Shown in pieces: positions 17,919 through 26,873 of a DNA stretch of 64,000 nt. A program made the position numbers and the translations under genes. The stretch's first letter is position 1; every line of letters begins with the position of its first letter. The stretch lies in assembly GCA_023436305.1 (NCBI GenBank), contig JAEZJQ010000016.1, positions 10,724 through 74,723 on the forward strand, in the 5' to 3' direction. The notes beneath the pieces were generated by a model. That model was given only the letters and a program-made list of their open reading frames with translations, made no database searches and was not told the DNA's origin. The DNA comes from Bacillota bacterium. GTDB taxonomy: Bacteria; Bacillota; UBA4882; UBA8346.

Positions 17919-18058
17919 TTTCCCGCTCCTTTATAAATTTTATGAATATCTTCACCATAATTCACATAAATTAAAGAAAAAGCTTTTAAAATAACCGTGG
18001 AGGCGTTTAATTTGCAACCTTTTTAAGAATAATTCTATAAAAAAGGGAGGGAATTTAG

Positions 18059-18391
18059 TTGGGTTTCGTAAAATATCAAAAAGAAAACAATAAAAAAGGG
18101 ATATCCGCGAAAACAATTGGGATTAATCGTAAGGGCCGGTTCGCTTTTTATAAGCCCGTAGTGGAAAAATATCTTCAAAATATGAATCATATTGAATTAT
18201 ATTTTGATCCGGAAACAAAACAAGTGGGCATCATGCCTTCACCGGAACCTACTCAGGATTCTTTTAAAATCCAAGGCAAAACAACTAAAATGATAATCGC
18301 CAAGAAGTTTCTAAATCGTTTTCAAATATCCGTTGAAGACCGCCGTTACGATTTCTCGGTTGAAAACGAAATGTTAATTGTCCAATTGTAG
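18059..18391 (+). CDS. Conserved small protein of unknown function
   Basis: 110 residues, starting at TTG 18059 behind GGGAGGG. I do not recognise the family. The N-terminal part (TIGINRKGRFAFYKPVVEKYLQ) and a following LYFDPETKQVGIMP suggest a small beta-rich fold like those of AbrB or phage single-domain proteins, but this is only an impression. It has no signal peptide and no membrane segment. It is bounded by a terminator at 18396-18440 and stands alone. Codon use is like that of its neighbours. Confidence 0.65.
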   Translation: MGFVKYQKENNKKGISAKTIGINRKGRFAFYKPVVEKYLQNMNHIELYFDPETKQVGIMPSPEPTQDSFKIQGKTTKMIIAKKFLNRFQISVEDRRYDFSVENEMLIVQL

Positions 18392-18395
18392 TCAA

Positions 18396-18440
18396 AAATA
18401 GGACGATCGTCCTACGGGGCGATCGCCTTTCTTTGATTTT
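18396..18440 (+). terminator. Terminator between the converging 110-aa gene and murC
   Basis: An 8-bp stem with one bulged A (GGACGATCG with CGATCGCC) is followed by TTTCTTTGATTTTT on plus. The distal arm overlaps the last codons of murC on the other strand. Confidence 0.6.
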
Positions 18441-19797
18441 TCAAGTCTTCTTTCGCTAACCGTTCCCCCACTTTCCAGATGTCCCCCGCTCCCATGGTGA
18501 TTAATAAATCTCCCGCCTGTAAATTTTGACAGAGATGGTCGTAAATGCGTTCAAAGTTGCCCAAATAACGCACATCATGGTGATACTTTTGAGCTTCATT
18601 GCTTAAATGAAGACTGGATATATCCCCGGGATCAATCTCCCGCGCCGGATATATATCGGCTAAAACGAGTATATCGGCATCAATAAAGGCTTGCGCAAAT
18701 TCCATCAATAAATATTTGGTCCGGCTGAATAAATGAGGTTGAAAGGCGCACCAAATCCGTCCTTTGAAAAATTGCCGCGCCGCCGCTAAAGTGGTACGGA
18801 CTGCTCCGGGGTGGTGGGCGTAATCATCCACAATTAAAGCACCGTTAAACTCACCTTTTAACTCAAAACGGTGATGCACTCCGGTGAATTCGGCGATAGT
18901 CTCCAACGATTTCGGTAAAGGAACCCCTAGTTCCGAGGCAATGGCGATAGCGCCCAAGGCATTTTGTAAATTATGGCGACCGGGAACCTTTAAGTTAATA
19001 TGGCCTTGATTTTTCCCTTTATACAACAACCGGGCCGATATCCCTATGGGAGGAACCGGCCGTATGTCCTCAACCGTCCAGTCAAATTGAGTTTGATAGC
19101 CAAAAGAGATGATTTTTCCCCTAAAACGCTTTTTTAGACTCCAGGCATTGGGATCGTCGCCCCACAAAAATAATACACCATGGGCAGGCAATAAATCCAC
19201 AAAATCATCAAATGTTTTAATTACATCTCCAAACGTCGGAAAACAATCCGGGTGGTCCCAATCTATATTGGTGATTAGTTCCATGGTTGGATTCAGTTTT
19301 AAAAAGGATCGTTTAAATTCACAGGCTTCGACAACAATCGTACCCGACTTTCCGGAACGGTGGTTTCCTTGGAAAGCATTAAGCTCACCACCGATTAAGA
19401 CTGTGGGATCCAAACCGGCCTCAGTTAATATTAAGGCAGTCATCGCCGAAGTCGTTGTTTTTCCGTGAGTTCCAGCTATGGCGATTCCCTGGCCTTCATC
19501 AGCCATTAATTGCCCGAGCAATTCGGCGCCTTCCATCAAAGGTATCCCTTGCTTTTGTGCTTCCAGAACTTCGGGATTCTCCATCCCAACCGCATTGGTG
19601 TATATTATAAGATCAGCGCCCCGAATATTGGCCGGATCATGACCCAAATAAACCGTAACGCCTTTCGCCGCCAAATTGTTCGTCTCTTTTGATTCCTGCC
19701 AATCCGAACCGGATATAATATAACCACGGTCTAAATATATTTTTGCTAAACCACGCAACCTTGCTCCACCAATTCCTACAAAATGGAGATGCTTCAT
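18412..19797 (-). CDS. murC: UDP-N-acetylmuramate--L-alanine ligase
   Basis: Adds L-alanine to UDP-N-acetylmuramate, the first amino-acid step of peptidoglycan precursor synthesis. It is 461 residues from ATG 19797, whose product starts MKHLHFVGIGGARL, the normal Mur N-terminus. The longer frame to 19896 adds an atypical basic leader. The ATP loop is GTHGKTTTSAM near residue 110, and DYAHHPGAVRTTLAAAR lies near 335. The family's usual GIGGxGMSG loop is here GIGGARLRG. It lies outside any mur cluster, and its stop lies 21 bases from the stop of a converging gene. Confidence 0.93.
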   Translation of the reverse strand: MKHLHFVGIGGARLRGLAKIYLDRGYIISGSDWQESKETNNLAAKGVTVYLGHDPANIRGADLIIYTNAVGMENPEVLEAQKQGIPLMEGAELLGQLMADEGQGIAIAGTHGKTTTSAMTALILTEAGLDPTVLIGGELNAFQGNHRSGKSGTIVVEACEFKRSFLKLNPTMELITNIDWDHPDCFPTFGDVIKTFDDFVDLLPAHGVLFLWGDDPNAWSLKKRFRGKIISFGYQTQFDWTVEDIRPVPPIGISARLLYKGKNQGHINLKVPGRHNLQNALGAIAIASELGVPLPKSLETIAEFTGVHHRFELKGEFNGALIVDDYAHHPGAVRTTLAAARQFFKGRIWCAFQPHLFSRTKYLLMEFAQAFIDADILVLADIYPAREIDPGDISSLHLSNEAQKYHHDVRYLGNFERIYDHLCQNLQAGDLLITMGAGDIWKVGERLAKEDLKNQRKAIAP

Positions 19798-20060
19798 AAA
19801 ACCACTGTTCTCCCCTCTGTCGCGCGTTTTAACACGCCTCATCCAGTTTATTATAACATATTTCTTTAATATTATTGATCTTTTTCTTGGATTCAAGTCA
19901 AAACTTATGCCAATATTTATCCGCTTTTATGGTGCCTGACTTTAATATATTATTGGAGTAGTTTACCTGTTAACTTATGCCTCGATATTAGCCATACTAT
20001 ACCAGGGATATATATTAGCGTGCCAATGGTACGCAAATAAATTCCCAGGGGGGTGAACCG

Positions 20061-20249
20061 ATGAGTCGCCACCGCAGTATTGTTTCCGATCCGGTAAAAT
20101 ATGAAATCGCTAAAGAACTTGGGTTTGCCGACCGGATTCAAGTCAATAACGGCAGTTACGACTATGGGAATATCACCACTCGTCAAGCCGGGTTAATCGT
20201 TCGCGGCTTAATTCAAAAAGCGGAAGAATTGTTATCCCGGAACGGTTAG
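20061..20249 (+). CDS. Small acid-soluble spore protein, alpha/beta type
   Basis: A 62-residue DNA-binding spore protein of the alpha/beta SASP family, which coats spore DNA in the forespore. KYEIAKELGF holds the site where the GPR protease cuts (E-I-A), and GNITTRQAG corresponds to the conserved GEITKR/GGxxxR block. It is a divergent member, with DRIQVNNGSYDY in the middle. ATG 20061 follows a G-rich ribosome site. CATACTATA near 20011 resembles a sigma-G/F -10 box, but I see no good -35. A perfect hairpin follows the stop. Confidence 0.85.
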   Translation: MSRHRSIVSDPVKYEIAKELGFADRIQVNNGSYDYGNITTRQAGLIVRGLIQKAEELLSRNG

Positions 20250-20268
20250 GGATTTTTCCCTAACCGTT
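20241..20268 (+). terminator. Hairpin overlapping the end of the SASP gene
   Basis: A perfect 12-bp stem (20241-20252 with 20257-20268, TTTT loop) begins inside the last codons of the SASP gene. No T run follows it, so it may protect the mRNA 3' end rather than terminate. Confidence 0.55.
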
Positions 20269-20481
20269 CACCAACTTCTATCCTAATTCATAATATATTA
20301 TTGTTCCGGCGCTTCAATAATTTGAAGGACCGGGGAAAATTTTAAATGTTGAAACGCTTCGCACTTGTGAAGTGCTAAAGTATAGACCACCGGTTCGAAG
20401 AATAAAACTCCGCTCATGTAAGAAATTGCACTTGACCCTAAACTGACCCAAGTAAAGGTAAGTAGCAAAAACCAAATAATT

Positions 20482-20540
20482 AACCGATGAATATCGACGG
20501 TTGGAAGGCTTGACCCATGATATTTCATCGGTTTTTTATT
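20482..20540 (+). terminator. Strong plus-strand terminator in a gene-free stretch
   Basis: A 14-bp stem with one bulge (20482-20495 with 20519-20533, 23-base loop) runs into TTTTTTATTAT. The stretch 20250-20785 has no supported gene. It also holds two smaller hairpins, near 20304-20333 and 20362-20376. The terminator shows that some plus-strand transcript ends here, either SASP read-through or a small RNA. Confidence 0.65.
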
Positions 20541-20785
20541 ATCTCTGTTTTTGAATCCGAATTTTCCGACTCCTTGATAGAATCCTCCACGGTAATTTAA
20601 TTGGTTTTTCTTTCTTTTATTTACAATAATTATTAACCAGCATAAGCAGGGAATCTTATCGTAACAGCCGAAATACTAACACCAATTTGATGGATCCAAG
20701 GGATTTCCGGATTTCAGCAAACCAGTTATTTTTTCAGATCCGTATAAACCATGGAATTCTTTTTAACTGTAGTTAGGAGGTTTAA

Positions 20786-21982
20786 ATGAAACGCATCCTT
20801 GTCATTACGGTTCTAATTTCTTTATTGATAATAACAATTCCAACCGGCGCCTCAGCTGCGAAAGCAACTCTTTCCTCGGTGACGGACCGGAAATTGACCG
20901 ATCTTTCAAACCGGTTTTCATCCCTGGAAGCCAGTTGGGGCCGCTTCCGGCTTGGTGGTAGTTTTTCATTGACTCCGTATGCCAATTTTACACCCCAGCA
21001 GAATGTCCTGCCCATCATCGAATATGATCAGGAAATCGGTCTCTTTTTTGATGCTTTTATCGATAACCATTTACAATTCTCTTTAAAACTGGACAACCAA
21101 AGAGGATGGGGAACCCAATACCAATACCTGGGTTCTCTCAACTTAAACCCGCTACAAATCGGCGAAGCTTTCTTACGAATGCAATATCCAAAGGCCTTTA
21201 ATTATTTCGGCCGGTTTCGCTTTTCGTTAGGAACATTAGGAATCATTTCCGACTTTTTTACCAATCCCATCGAAGGTTTTGCTATCCAACAGGCATGGAA
21301 TAAATTTCAACTGGTGGCAATTTATAACCGGGTGAGTACCCTTTACAACTCAACCACCAATCAGGTGATAAGCGGCACCGATTACCTGGCGGGCCGTATC
21401 GGCTGGTCCAATCGTTCCGATGTGATTGGCCTGAATATTGTCCCCAAAGGGTTGGGTGGTGAACGTAATTTCAGTATGGACTGGTCCCGAAATACCGCCA
21501 ATTACAAAATAGCAGCGGAACTCGGTTGGTATTCCTTTTATTCCACCGAATATTCCGATCTTAACACCGGCCCGACCCCTGGATTTATGGTTAGTTATGG
21601 CCGTAATCTAACCAGCCGGCGCGGACAGAGTTCCAGTTTTATCCAGTTAAAAGCCGGTTACTTCACCTCCGGTTTCCAGCCGTCTTATTCAAGCCTGGCC
21701 CATGTTTCCGGGAGTGAGCGGGAATGGTTTCAGCCAAATTCGAAAGGTATTGAAATTTACTGGAATTGGCATAATCAGCTTTTCAACAATTTTCAAGTGG
21801 AAAACCGTCTAATTGTTTTAACCCCGGTTGAAAGTAACGAACCCATTGTCAATTACCGGTTGTACAGCAAAATCTCCAAGAATATCACTCCGGTTAACCA
21901 ATTACAATTGGGCGTCGACCTAAAAAACTTTAATCATGCCTTCGTGGGGCAAATATTTGTCGGGTGGGCCCTGCGTTTTTAA
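20786..21982 (+). CDS. Predicted outer-membrane beta-barrel protein
   Basis: 398 residues. A signal peptide (residues 1-24, hydrophobic core VLISLLIITIP, cut near ASA-AK) is followed by a protein made almost wholly of amphipathic strands rich in aromatic residues, glycine and asparagine. It ends in VGWALRF with a terminal phenylalanine, the signal recognised by outer-membrane assembly. No SLH domain is present, unlike the OmpM type. It looks like a porin-like barrel. The exact family is unknown. ATG 20786 follows TAGGAGG. This is unexpected beside sporulation genes and argues for a diderm spore-former. Confidence 0.7.
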   Translation: MKRILVITVLISLLIITIPTGASAAKATLSSVTDRKLTDLSNRFSSLEASWGRFRLGGSFSLTPYANFTPQQNVLPIIEYDQEIGLFFDAFIDNHLQFSLKLDNQRGWGTQYQYLGSLNLNPLQIGEAFLRMQYPKAFNYFGRFRFSLGTLGIISDFFTNPIEGFAIQQAWNKFQLVAIYNRVSTLYNSTTNQVISGTDYLAGRIGWSNRSDVIGLNIVPKGLGGERNFSMDWSRNTANYKIAAELGWYSFYSTEYSDLNTGPTPGFMVSYGRNLTSRRGQSSSFIQLKAGYFTSGFQPSYSSLAHVSGSEREWFQPNSKGIEIYWNWHNQLFNNFQVENRLIVLTPVESNEPIVNYRLYSKISKNITPVNQLQLGVDLKNFNHAFVGQIFVGWALRF

Positions 21983-22040
21983 TTAGGATTGACCAGGATT
22001 TAGAGGATTTTCAGAATTGAAGGATATATCATCGATCAAT

Positions 22041-22080
22041 AAACCGGGTTCATCCATTGAAACGACGAACCCGGTTAAAA
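22041..22080. terminator. Terminator between the beta-barrel gene and yqhV
   Basis: A 10-bp perfect inverted repeat (AACCGGGTTC with GAACCCGGTT, 15-base loop) lies between the converging genes. T-rich sequence follows on both strands, better on minus. Confidence 0.55.
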
Positions 22081-22127
22081 CCTTTGCTTTATTAATCATG
22101 ATAATCCTTTAATCGTATAAATGCTGG

Positions 22128-22394
22128 TCATGATTTGGTACCGGTCAATACCAGGATAATTCCCAGACAGATAAGGATGATCTTTAGCCATGACAATTTG
22201 ACAGCCACAGCTACGATACCCAACGCGCTAACGGCTAAAAAGACCAATGGGCCTACCAATCCTAAAAAAGCATTCATCCGTAAAGCGCTTTCCACCTTCC
22301 CCAGTTTTAAAAAAATAATCGCCACAACGATCTCAAGCAAACCGGAAATAACCCGGATTAACGCCATATTATGAACTGTTGCCGCCTGTTCCAT
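22128..22394 (-). CDS. yqhV: YqhV-like small membrane protein (DUF2619)
   Basis: 88 residues with three hydrophobic segments. RVISGLLEIVVAIIFL, NAFLGLVGPLVFL and KIILICLGIILVLTGTK match YqhV of Bacillus (DUF2619) in length and layout. yqhV lies near the spoIIIA operon in Bacillus, but no function is established. ATG 22394 follows GGGGAGG. The neighbour is a DUF441 membrane protein on the same strand. Confidence 0.75.
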   Translation of the reverse strand: MEQAATVHNMALIRVISGLLEIVVAIIFLKLGKVESALRMNAFLGLVGPLVFLAVSALGIVAVAVKLSWLKIILICLGIILVLTGTKS

Positions 22395-22482
22395 AAAGTT
22401 TTCCTCCCCTTACCGATTGGCCCACTTTAATAAAATCAGAATTTGAAAGGTTACCCATTTTAAGTTGCTCCGTTACTTATGA

Positions 22483-22941
22483 TTACTTTTTGCCTAAGCC
22501 CAATAGGCTAAAAAGGAAAGCGGTAATGCCCGCCGCCGCCAACGGACCCACCGGAACTCCTTTTAATAACGATACCCCAATTACCGTTCCGATAACTAAG
22601 CCTACCACTACTTGTGGCTGAAGCTGTAACAAAATTAATCCTTGCCCGCACAAGTATGCGGCAATGACTCCACCCACAATGGCCACAATTCCCCGAACAC
22701 TTTGAAACGTTAACCAGATATCTTTAATTTTTACTTTATCCAAAGCAAAAGGGGTAAGTACCGCCACCAAAAGAAAAAGAAGCCCGATATCAAGCGCCCG
22801 CCGTTCTAATAAACCCAAAATATACCGCATTTTAATAAGTTTTAAAACCAATAGACTCCCGGCACCCGCCGCCACCAAATTATTATTAAAAGCCAGCCCC
22901 AAAGTCAAGATAATCAATAAGAGCATATTGTCTTGAACCAA
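22483..22941 (-). CDS. DUF441 (UPF0756) family membrane protein
   Basis: 152 residues with four to five hydrophobic segments. GLAFNNNLVAAGAGSLLVLKL and GIVAIVGGVIAAYLCGQGL are typical of the YtwI/YeaL group (UPF0756), whose function is unknown. The start is TTG 22941, ten bases after GGGAGGAG. It ends in a short KK tail. Confidence 0.8.
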   Translation of the reverse strand: MVQDNMLLLIILTLGLAFNNNLVAAGAGSLLVLKLIKMRYILGLLERRALDIGLLFLLVAVLTPFALDKVKIKDIWLTFQSVRGIVAIVGGVIAAYLCGQGLILLQLQPQVVVGLVIGTVIGVSLLKGVPVGPLAAAGITAFLFSLLGLGKK

Positions 22942-23075
22942 ACGTATTCAACTCCTCCCTAAAATCTATGCCTATATTCCATTCTTCATGTCTGACAATT
23001 AAAAACTTTTTACCCTCTAACTTTCAACTCTATTCACCTTTCATCATACACTATCACGAATAGGAGTGATGTTTG

Positions 23076-23852
23076 ATGAATTATGCTTGGGAGGGATTGC
23101 TGGAAGCCCCATTGCCGGAAAGGCAAATAAAGCCGCGAAAATCGGGGATTACCATGCTCATCGACAAAGGGCTCACCGTTCATGAAACCAGGGATTTGTT
23201 ATCCATGAATGCTCCGTTTATCGATTTTATGAAATTAACTTTTGGAACCGCGGCGTTATATCCAAAACCTGTTCTTATGGAAAAGATTGATTTGGCTGGT
23301 GATTATGAGATAGAGGTTTATCCTGGAGGTACTTTGTTTGAAATTGCATTATGGCAAGGAAAAAGCGAACTCTATTTTCAAAGTTTGATAGATTTAGGGT
23401 TTCAGTGGGTGGAGATATCCGACGGAAGTTTAGCGGTAAGTTCCAGTGAGCGCAGTATGGCCATTCAAAAAGCCCAAAGGTTGGGGTTAAAAGTAATTAC
23501 CGAAGTCGGTAAAAAAGATGCTGTCAATCAGCCATCCACGGATTGGCTTGCTGAAACCGCCCTGCAGGACTTGGAAGAAGGCGCGGATTGGGTCATCATT
23601 GAAGGCCGGGAATCCGGTAAAGGAATTGGCATCTATGACCAACACGGGGAGGTGATTTTTGATAAATTCAACCACTTAAGCCAGCAATTGAATTTGGAGA
23701 AAATTATCTGGGAAGCGCCGCTCAAATCGCAACAGGCCACATTGATTAATGAATTCGGGCCGAATGTAAATTTAGGCAACATCCCTCCCACGGAAATCAT
23801 GGCCCTGGAAGCATTACGGCGCGGTTATCGCAGTGATACCTGGAAAAGATAA
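23076..23852 (+). CDS. comA: Phosphosulfolactate synthase (ComA/YitD)
   Basis: Adds sulfite to phosphoenolpyruvate to give phosphosulfolactate, the first step to coenzyme M in archaea and to the sulfolactate found in Bacillus spores. It is about 258 residues, a TIM barrel. Visible blocks are PRKSGITMLIDKG near residue 22, FMKLTFGTAALYP, EVYPGGTLFE, WVEISDGS and NLGNIPPTEIMALEALRRG near the end, which fit the family. ATG 23076 or TTG 23073 may start it, both after AGGAGTG. With sporulation genes nearby, a role in spore sulfolactate is more likely than coenzyme M. A terminator follows near 23855-23890. Confidence 0.88.
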   Translation: MNYAWEGLLEAPLPERQIKPRKSGITMLIDKGLTVHETRDLLSMNAPFIDFMKLTFGTAALYPKPVLMEKIDLAGDYEIEVYPGGTLFEIALWQGKSELYFQSLIDLGFQWVEISDGSLAVSSSERSMAIQKAQRLGLKVITEVGKKDAVNQPSTDWLAETALQDLEEGADWVIIEGRESGKGIGIYDQHGEVIFDKFNHLSQQLNLEKIIWEAPLKSQQATLINEFGPNVNLGNIPPTEIMALEALRRGYRSDTWKR

Positions 23853-23854
23853 AA

Positions 23855-23892
23855 GCCGGTGCTTCCCGGCCTTATTGTTTTTTATTTTTTTA
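23855..23892 (+). terminator. Terminator after comA
   Basis: A GCCGG/CCGGC stem with a short loop, followed by TTATTGTTTTTTATTTTTT on plus. It also closes the converging secreted-protein gene at 23895. Confidence 0.65.
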
Positions 23893-23894
23893 AG

Positions 23895-24842
23895 TTAATC
23901 TTCATCTTTATCAGATTTTGTTTGAACCTGCTTACCGGTAACCTCGGTGTTCAACGGATCCGGCTCCGGCTCCAATTGGGTGCTATCGAGATCCTGGTTT
24001 ACCCCGATTACGGCGACCTTGGCGGGACAGGGCATAACCGCCAATTGTAATTGCTTCTTCTGTTTCTTTACTTTCACCACAAAATAATTGAATAACGATT
24101 GCGCCTCATCTTCGGTAAATTTACCATCTTCGTTCAAATCCATTAATATATTATCCTTCTTATAATCATTATAACAGCCGTTGGCATTGGTATCGATCAA
24201 TCTAAACCTTATGTCCTTTTCCCGGTGATCGATGGTTACAGTGAATGTTCCTTCCAAAGCACTGGTATTGATGAAACCAATCCACAAAGTATTGGTTCCA
24301 TTTTTCTTCATGATATATTGCGTATGAATATAAAAACTGAGTTTCTTGGTAATCTCCCCATAGGCTGTGCTTTTATAGGAAACCATTACCGGAACTGATT
24401 TTGGATATGTAGAACTGGAATGGATTAGTAAACTACCGTCTTTATCTTCCCATGTATCCAGATTGGGTACTTTTTCTTGACTGGTTATATTATTATCGAA
24501 ATTTTGGTCTACATATAATTCCGAATAGTAATCAAAGTCATTTTTCCGAATGACAAACCAGACATCCTTTTCATTATTGCCAAGCCGGATGGAACCATAT
24601 TGTAATCCCTTAAAAGTTGTAATCTCCGGATCAACCTTTAAAATGTCAGGTTTTGTCTCCACGACCTGGGCTTGTTTATATTTTAATATTTCTGCTTTAA
24701 AGTATTTATTAATTTCCTTACTTTTAATTTTCGCCGGTGTTAAATCATAGATCCCTTCCACGGGGAAAGGAAAATCCATAGCGCCTAACATTCCCAAAGA
24801 AAACACGATCAATATAAGCGCCATCAATATTTTTTTCAACAT
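23895..24842 (-). CDS. Secreted EF-hand-like protein, unknown family (paralogue 1 of 3)
   Basis: 315 residues with a signal peptide (residues 1-22, core LMALILIVFSLGML). Three acidic loops of EF-hand type are visible: DQNFDNNITSQE near residue 112, DTNANGCYNDY near 218, and DLNEDGKFTEDE near 234. The first and third match the 12-residue calcium loop. The frame QYGSIRLGNNEKDVWFV before the first loop, VSYKS...EITKKLSFYI in the middle and the LEPEPD end are shared with the next two genes. I do not recognise the family. It is probably exported and calcium-binding; its role is unknown. ATG 24842 follows GAGGTG. Confidence 0.7.
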   Translation of the reverse strand: MLKKILMALILIVFSLGMLGAMDFPFPVEGIYDLTPAKIKSKEINKYFKAEILKYKQAQVVETKPDILKVDPEITTFKGLQYGSIRLGNNEKDVWFVIRKNDFDYYSELYVDQNFDNNITSQEKVPNLDTWEDKDGSLLIHSSSTYPKSVPVMVSYKSTAYGEITKKLSFYIHTQYIMKKNGTNTLWIGFINTSALEGTFTVTIDHREKDIRFRLIDTNANGCYNDYKKDNILMDLNEDGKFTEDEAQSLFNYFVVKVKKQKKQLQLAVMPCPAKVAVIGVNQDLDSTQLEPEPDPLNTEVTGKQVQTKSDKDED

Positions 24843-24938
24843 ATCCCACCTCGCCGTAAAAAAATTTACCTCCCGATATATCTCGATAAGATTATCGGCA
24901 TATTTCCAATTTTAATCCAGCATAATAAAATCTAAATA

Positions 24939-25823
24939 TTAAATCATATCCGGTTCCGGTTCCAATTTGGAAGCGTCAAATTCTTGAATGGCTTCGGTTA
25001 CTTGAACCTTACCGGGAAACGGTAAAACAATAAAATGTATTTGCTTTTTCCCGGTATCGGTCTTAATGTCAAAATATTCTGATAACGTTTGGTTTTCTTG
25101 ATAAAGCCCATCGTAATTCAAATCCATACATATAACATCTTTCCCGTAATCATTAAAACAGCCGTTACTATTGGTATCTAATAGCCGAAATTTCACCAAC
25201 TTCTCGTTTCTACCAACCATTACCCGAATTAGGCCCTGGAGTGCGCTAATTGTAGCTATCGTAACCGTAGAAGTATCGGTATCATTCTTTTCAAAAATCC
25301 TGGCCCAAAGGTAAAAATAGACTTTCTTTTTAATTTCGCCAGTCATTCCTTTATACGAAACGGTCAGTGGAACCGGCGTTGTCTGGGCGGAAGCAAAATG
25401 AACCATGATTCCCTTCAGCCTGCGATCAAAAGTCTGGATATCCTGAACTTTTTCTTCATCGCTAATATTATAATCCAAATTTTGATCAATATAAATTTTT
25501 GAATAATATCCGGCTGGATCTTTCCCCATTACAAACCAGACATCTTTTTCGTTATTACCCAATTTAAAACTACCGTACCGAATATCTGTTAATTTTTCAA
25601 GTTCCGGAGCAACCATTAACTCATTGGGTTTTGAATCAATTAAATTGGCTTCGTTAGCAGTTTGAAATACATCAGTAAAATCATTCCCGAAAAATTCATC
25701 GCGCCCGATATTCACCATTTTAAGCAGATAAGTACCGGCACTAATATAGGGTAGCTTGGTGGCTCCGAAAAACAACAAAGACAGCATTCCCAATGCAATT
25801 ATCATAGAATATTTCTTCATCAC
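24939..25823 (-). CDS. Secreted EF-hand-like protein, unknown family (paralogue 2 of 3)
   Basis: 294 residues with a signal peptide (MMKKYSMIIALGMLSLLFFGA). It is the closest relative of the protein at 23895. Shared blocks are YGSFKLGNNEKDVWFVMGKD, the canonical loop DQNLDYNISDEE, VSYKGMTGEIKKKVYFY, RLLDTNSNGCFNDYGKD, DLNYDGLYQENQ and an ASKLEPEPD end. In the third loop the final acidic residue is glutamine, so it may bind calcium less well. The start is GTG 25823, eight bases after GGAG. It lies 97 bases upstream of paralogue 1. Confidence 0.7.
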   Translation of the reverse strand: MMKKYSMIIALGMLSLLFFGATKLPYISAGTYLLKMVNIGRDEFFGNDFTDVFQTANEANLIDSKPNELMVAPELEKLTDIRYGSFKLGNNEKDVWFVMGKDPAGYYSKIYIDQNLDYNISDEEKVQDIQTFDRRLKGIMVHFASAQTTPVPLTVSYKGMTGEIKKKVYFYLWARIFEKNDTDTSTVTIATISALQGLIRVMVGRNEKLVKFRLLDTNSNGCFNDYGKDVICMDLNYDGLYQENQTLSEYFDIKTDTGKKQIHFIVLPFPGKVQVTEAIQEFDASKLEPEPDMI

Positions 25824-25949
25824 TGATTACACTCCTTGTCCATGTTGCCATTCATTCCAATATCATCAACCTTTTGTAGCGTTTGAAGCCGTTACGAAAA
25901 AAATCACTACTCCTTGTGAACCGATTTCGGAGAAGACTTCGGAGAGGTT

Positions 25950-26873
25950 TTAGAGAGGTTCTAGAGCGGTCTCCGGATCGGTCTCTGGCTTGGAATTATT
26001 ATTGGAGGGTAATGGTTCCAAAATAGAAGGGTCCATTTCCGAGATTGCATTGATTACCGCTATTTTTGCTGGAAATGGCGGCACAATTATCCGCCATTGT
26101 TGCCGTTTATCAGAAGAATAAGGGTATTCGGCCAACTTATCACTTTCATTTTTACGAAAATAACCATCATGGTTAAGATCCATCATTAAAAAATCGATTC
26201 CATAATCATTAAAACAGCCATTTCCGTTGACATCAATAATCCGAAATTTGACCAATCTTAATTTTCCGTTTTCCGGGATATTGAATTCACCTTCCAGGAA
26301 ACTAGCTGTAATAGCGGTCACTATTGTATCCGATAAATCATTCTTTTTATAAATACCTGTTTTAATAAAAAAATACAGCTTTTTTTCAAACTCTGTCTTT
26401 ATACCTTTATATGATACAGTAATCGATACCGGAACCAGGGATAAAGCCTCCATACTGCGAATACCGCGAACCAAATTTTGACCGGTTTGAAATCCTTTTA
26501 TTTTTTCTTTTTTTTCAATCCGCTGATCCAAATTTTGATCAATATAGAATTCCGACCAATAATCCTCATCATCTTTGCCCATGAAAAACCAGATTTTTTG
26601 ACCATGATTACCCAACTGAAAACAACCATATTTAACTTCACTCAAGTCCAGATCACCGATATCAACCTCTAAATCTTCAGGTTTTGATTCGAACAATTCA
26701 GCTTGATTCCACTGGAGCATGGCCATATCTTTGGAAATTAAATCAAAAAAAGTAAAATTCCTCAATTTTACCGTATAGACATCCGGTTGTGGGATTAGCA
26801 ACCGTTTTTCAAAAAAACCGTTCACCGTCATTGGAATGAATAATAAGATCAGTAACCAAGATATTCTTTTCAT
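25950..26873 (-). CDS. Secreted EF-hand-like protein, unknown family (paralogue 3 of 3)
   Basis: About 307 residues from ATG 26873, which follows AAAGGAG at five bases and opens a clear signal peptide (MKRISWLLILLFIPMTVNG). The longer frame from 26972 lacks these. It shares the family layout: YGCFQLGNHGQKIWFFMGKD, loop DQNLDQRIEKKE, VSYKGIKTEFEKKLYFF, DVNGNGCFNDYG and DLNHDGYFRKNE. It ends in a low-complexity SNNNSKPETDPETALEPL tail. It is first in transcription order, and the most diverged of the three. Confidence 0.7.
   Translation of the reverse strand: MKRISWLLILLFIPMTVNGFFEKRLLIPQPDVYTVKLRNFTFFDLISKDMAMLQWNQAELFESKPEDLEVDIGDLDLSEVKYGCFQLGNHGQKIWFFMGKDDEDYWSEFYIDQNLDQRIEKKEKIKGFQTGQNLVRGIRSMEALSLVPVSITVSYKGIKTEFEKKLYFFIKTGIYKKNDLSDTIVTAITASFLEGEFNIPENGKLRLVKFRIIDVNGNGCFNDYGIDFLMMDLNHDGYFRKNESDKLAEYPYSSDKRQQWRIIVPPFPAKIAVINAISEMDPSILEPLPSNNNSKPETDPETALEPL

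Noticed and set aside
20298..20528. 76-codon minus-strand ORF with one membrane-like segment
   Set aside because: No ribosome site, start codon buried in a plus-strand terminator, no recognisable family. Kept only as a caveat.
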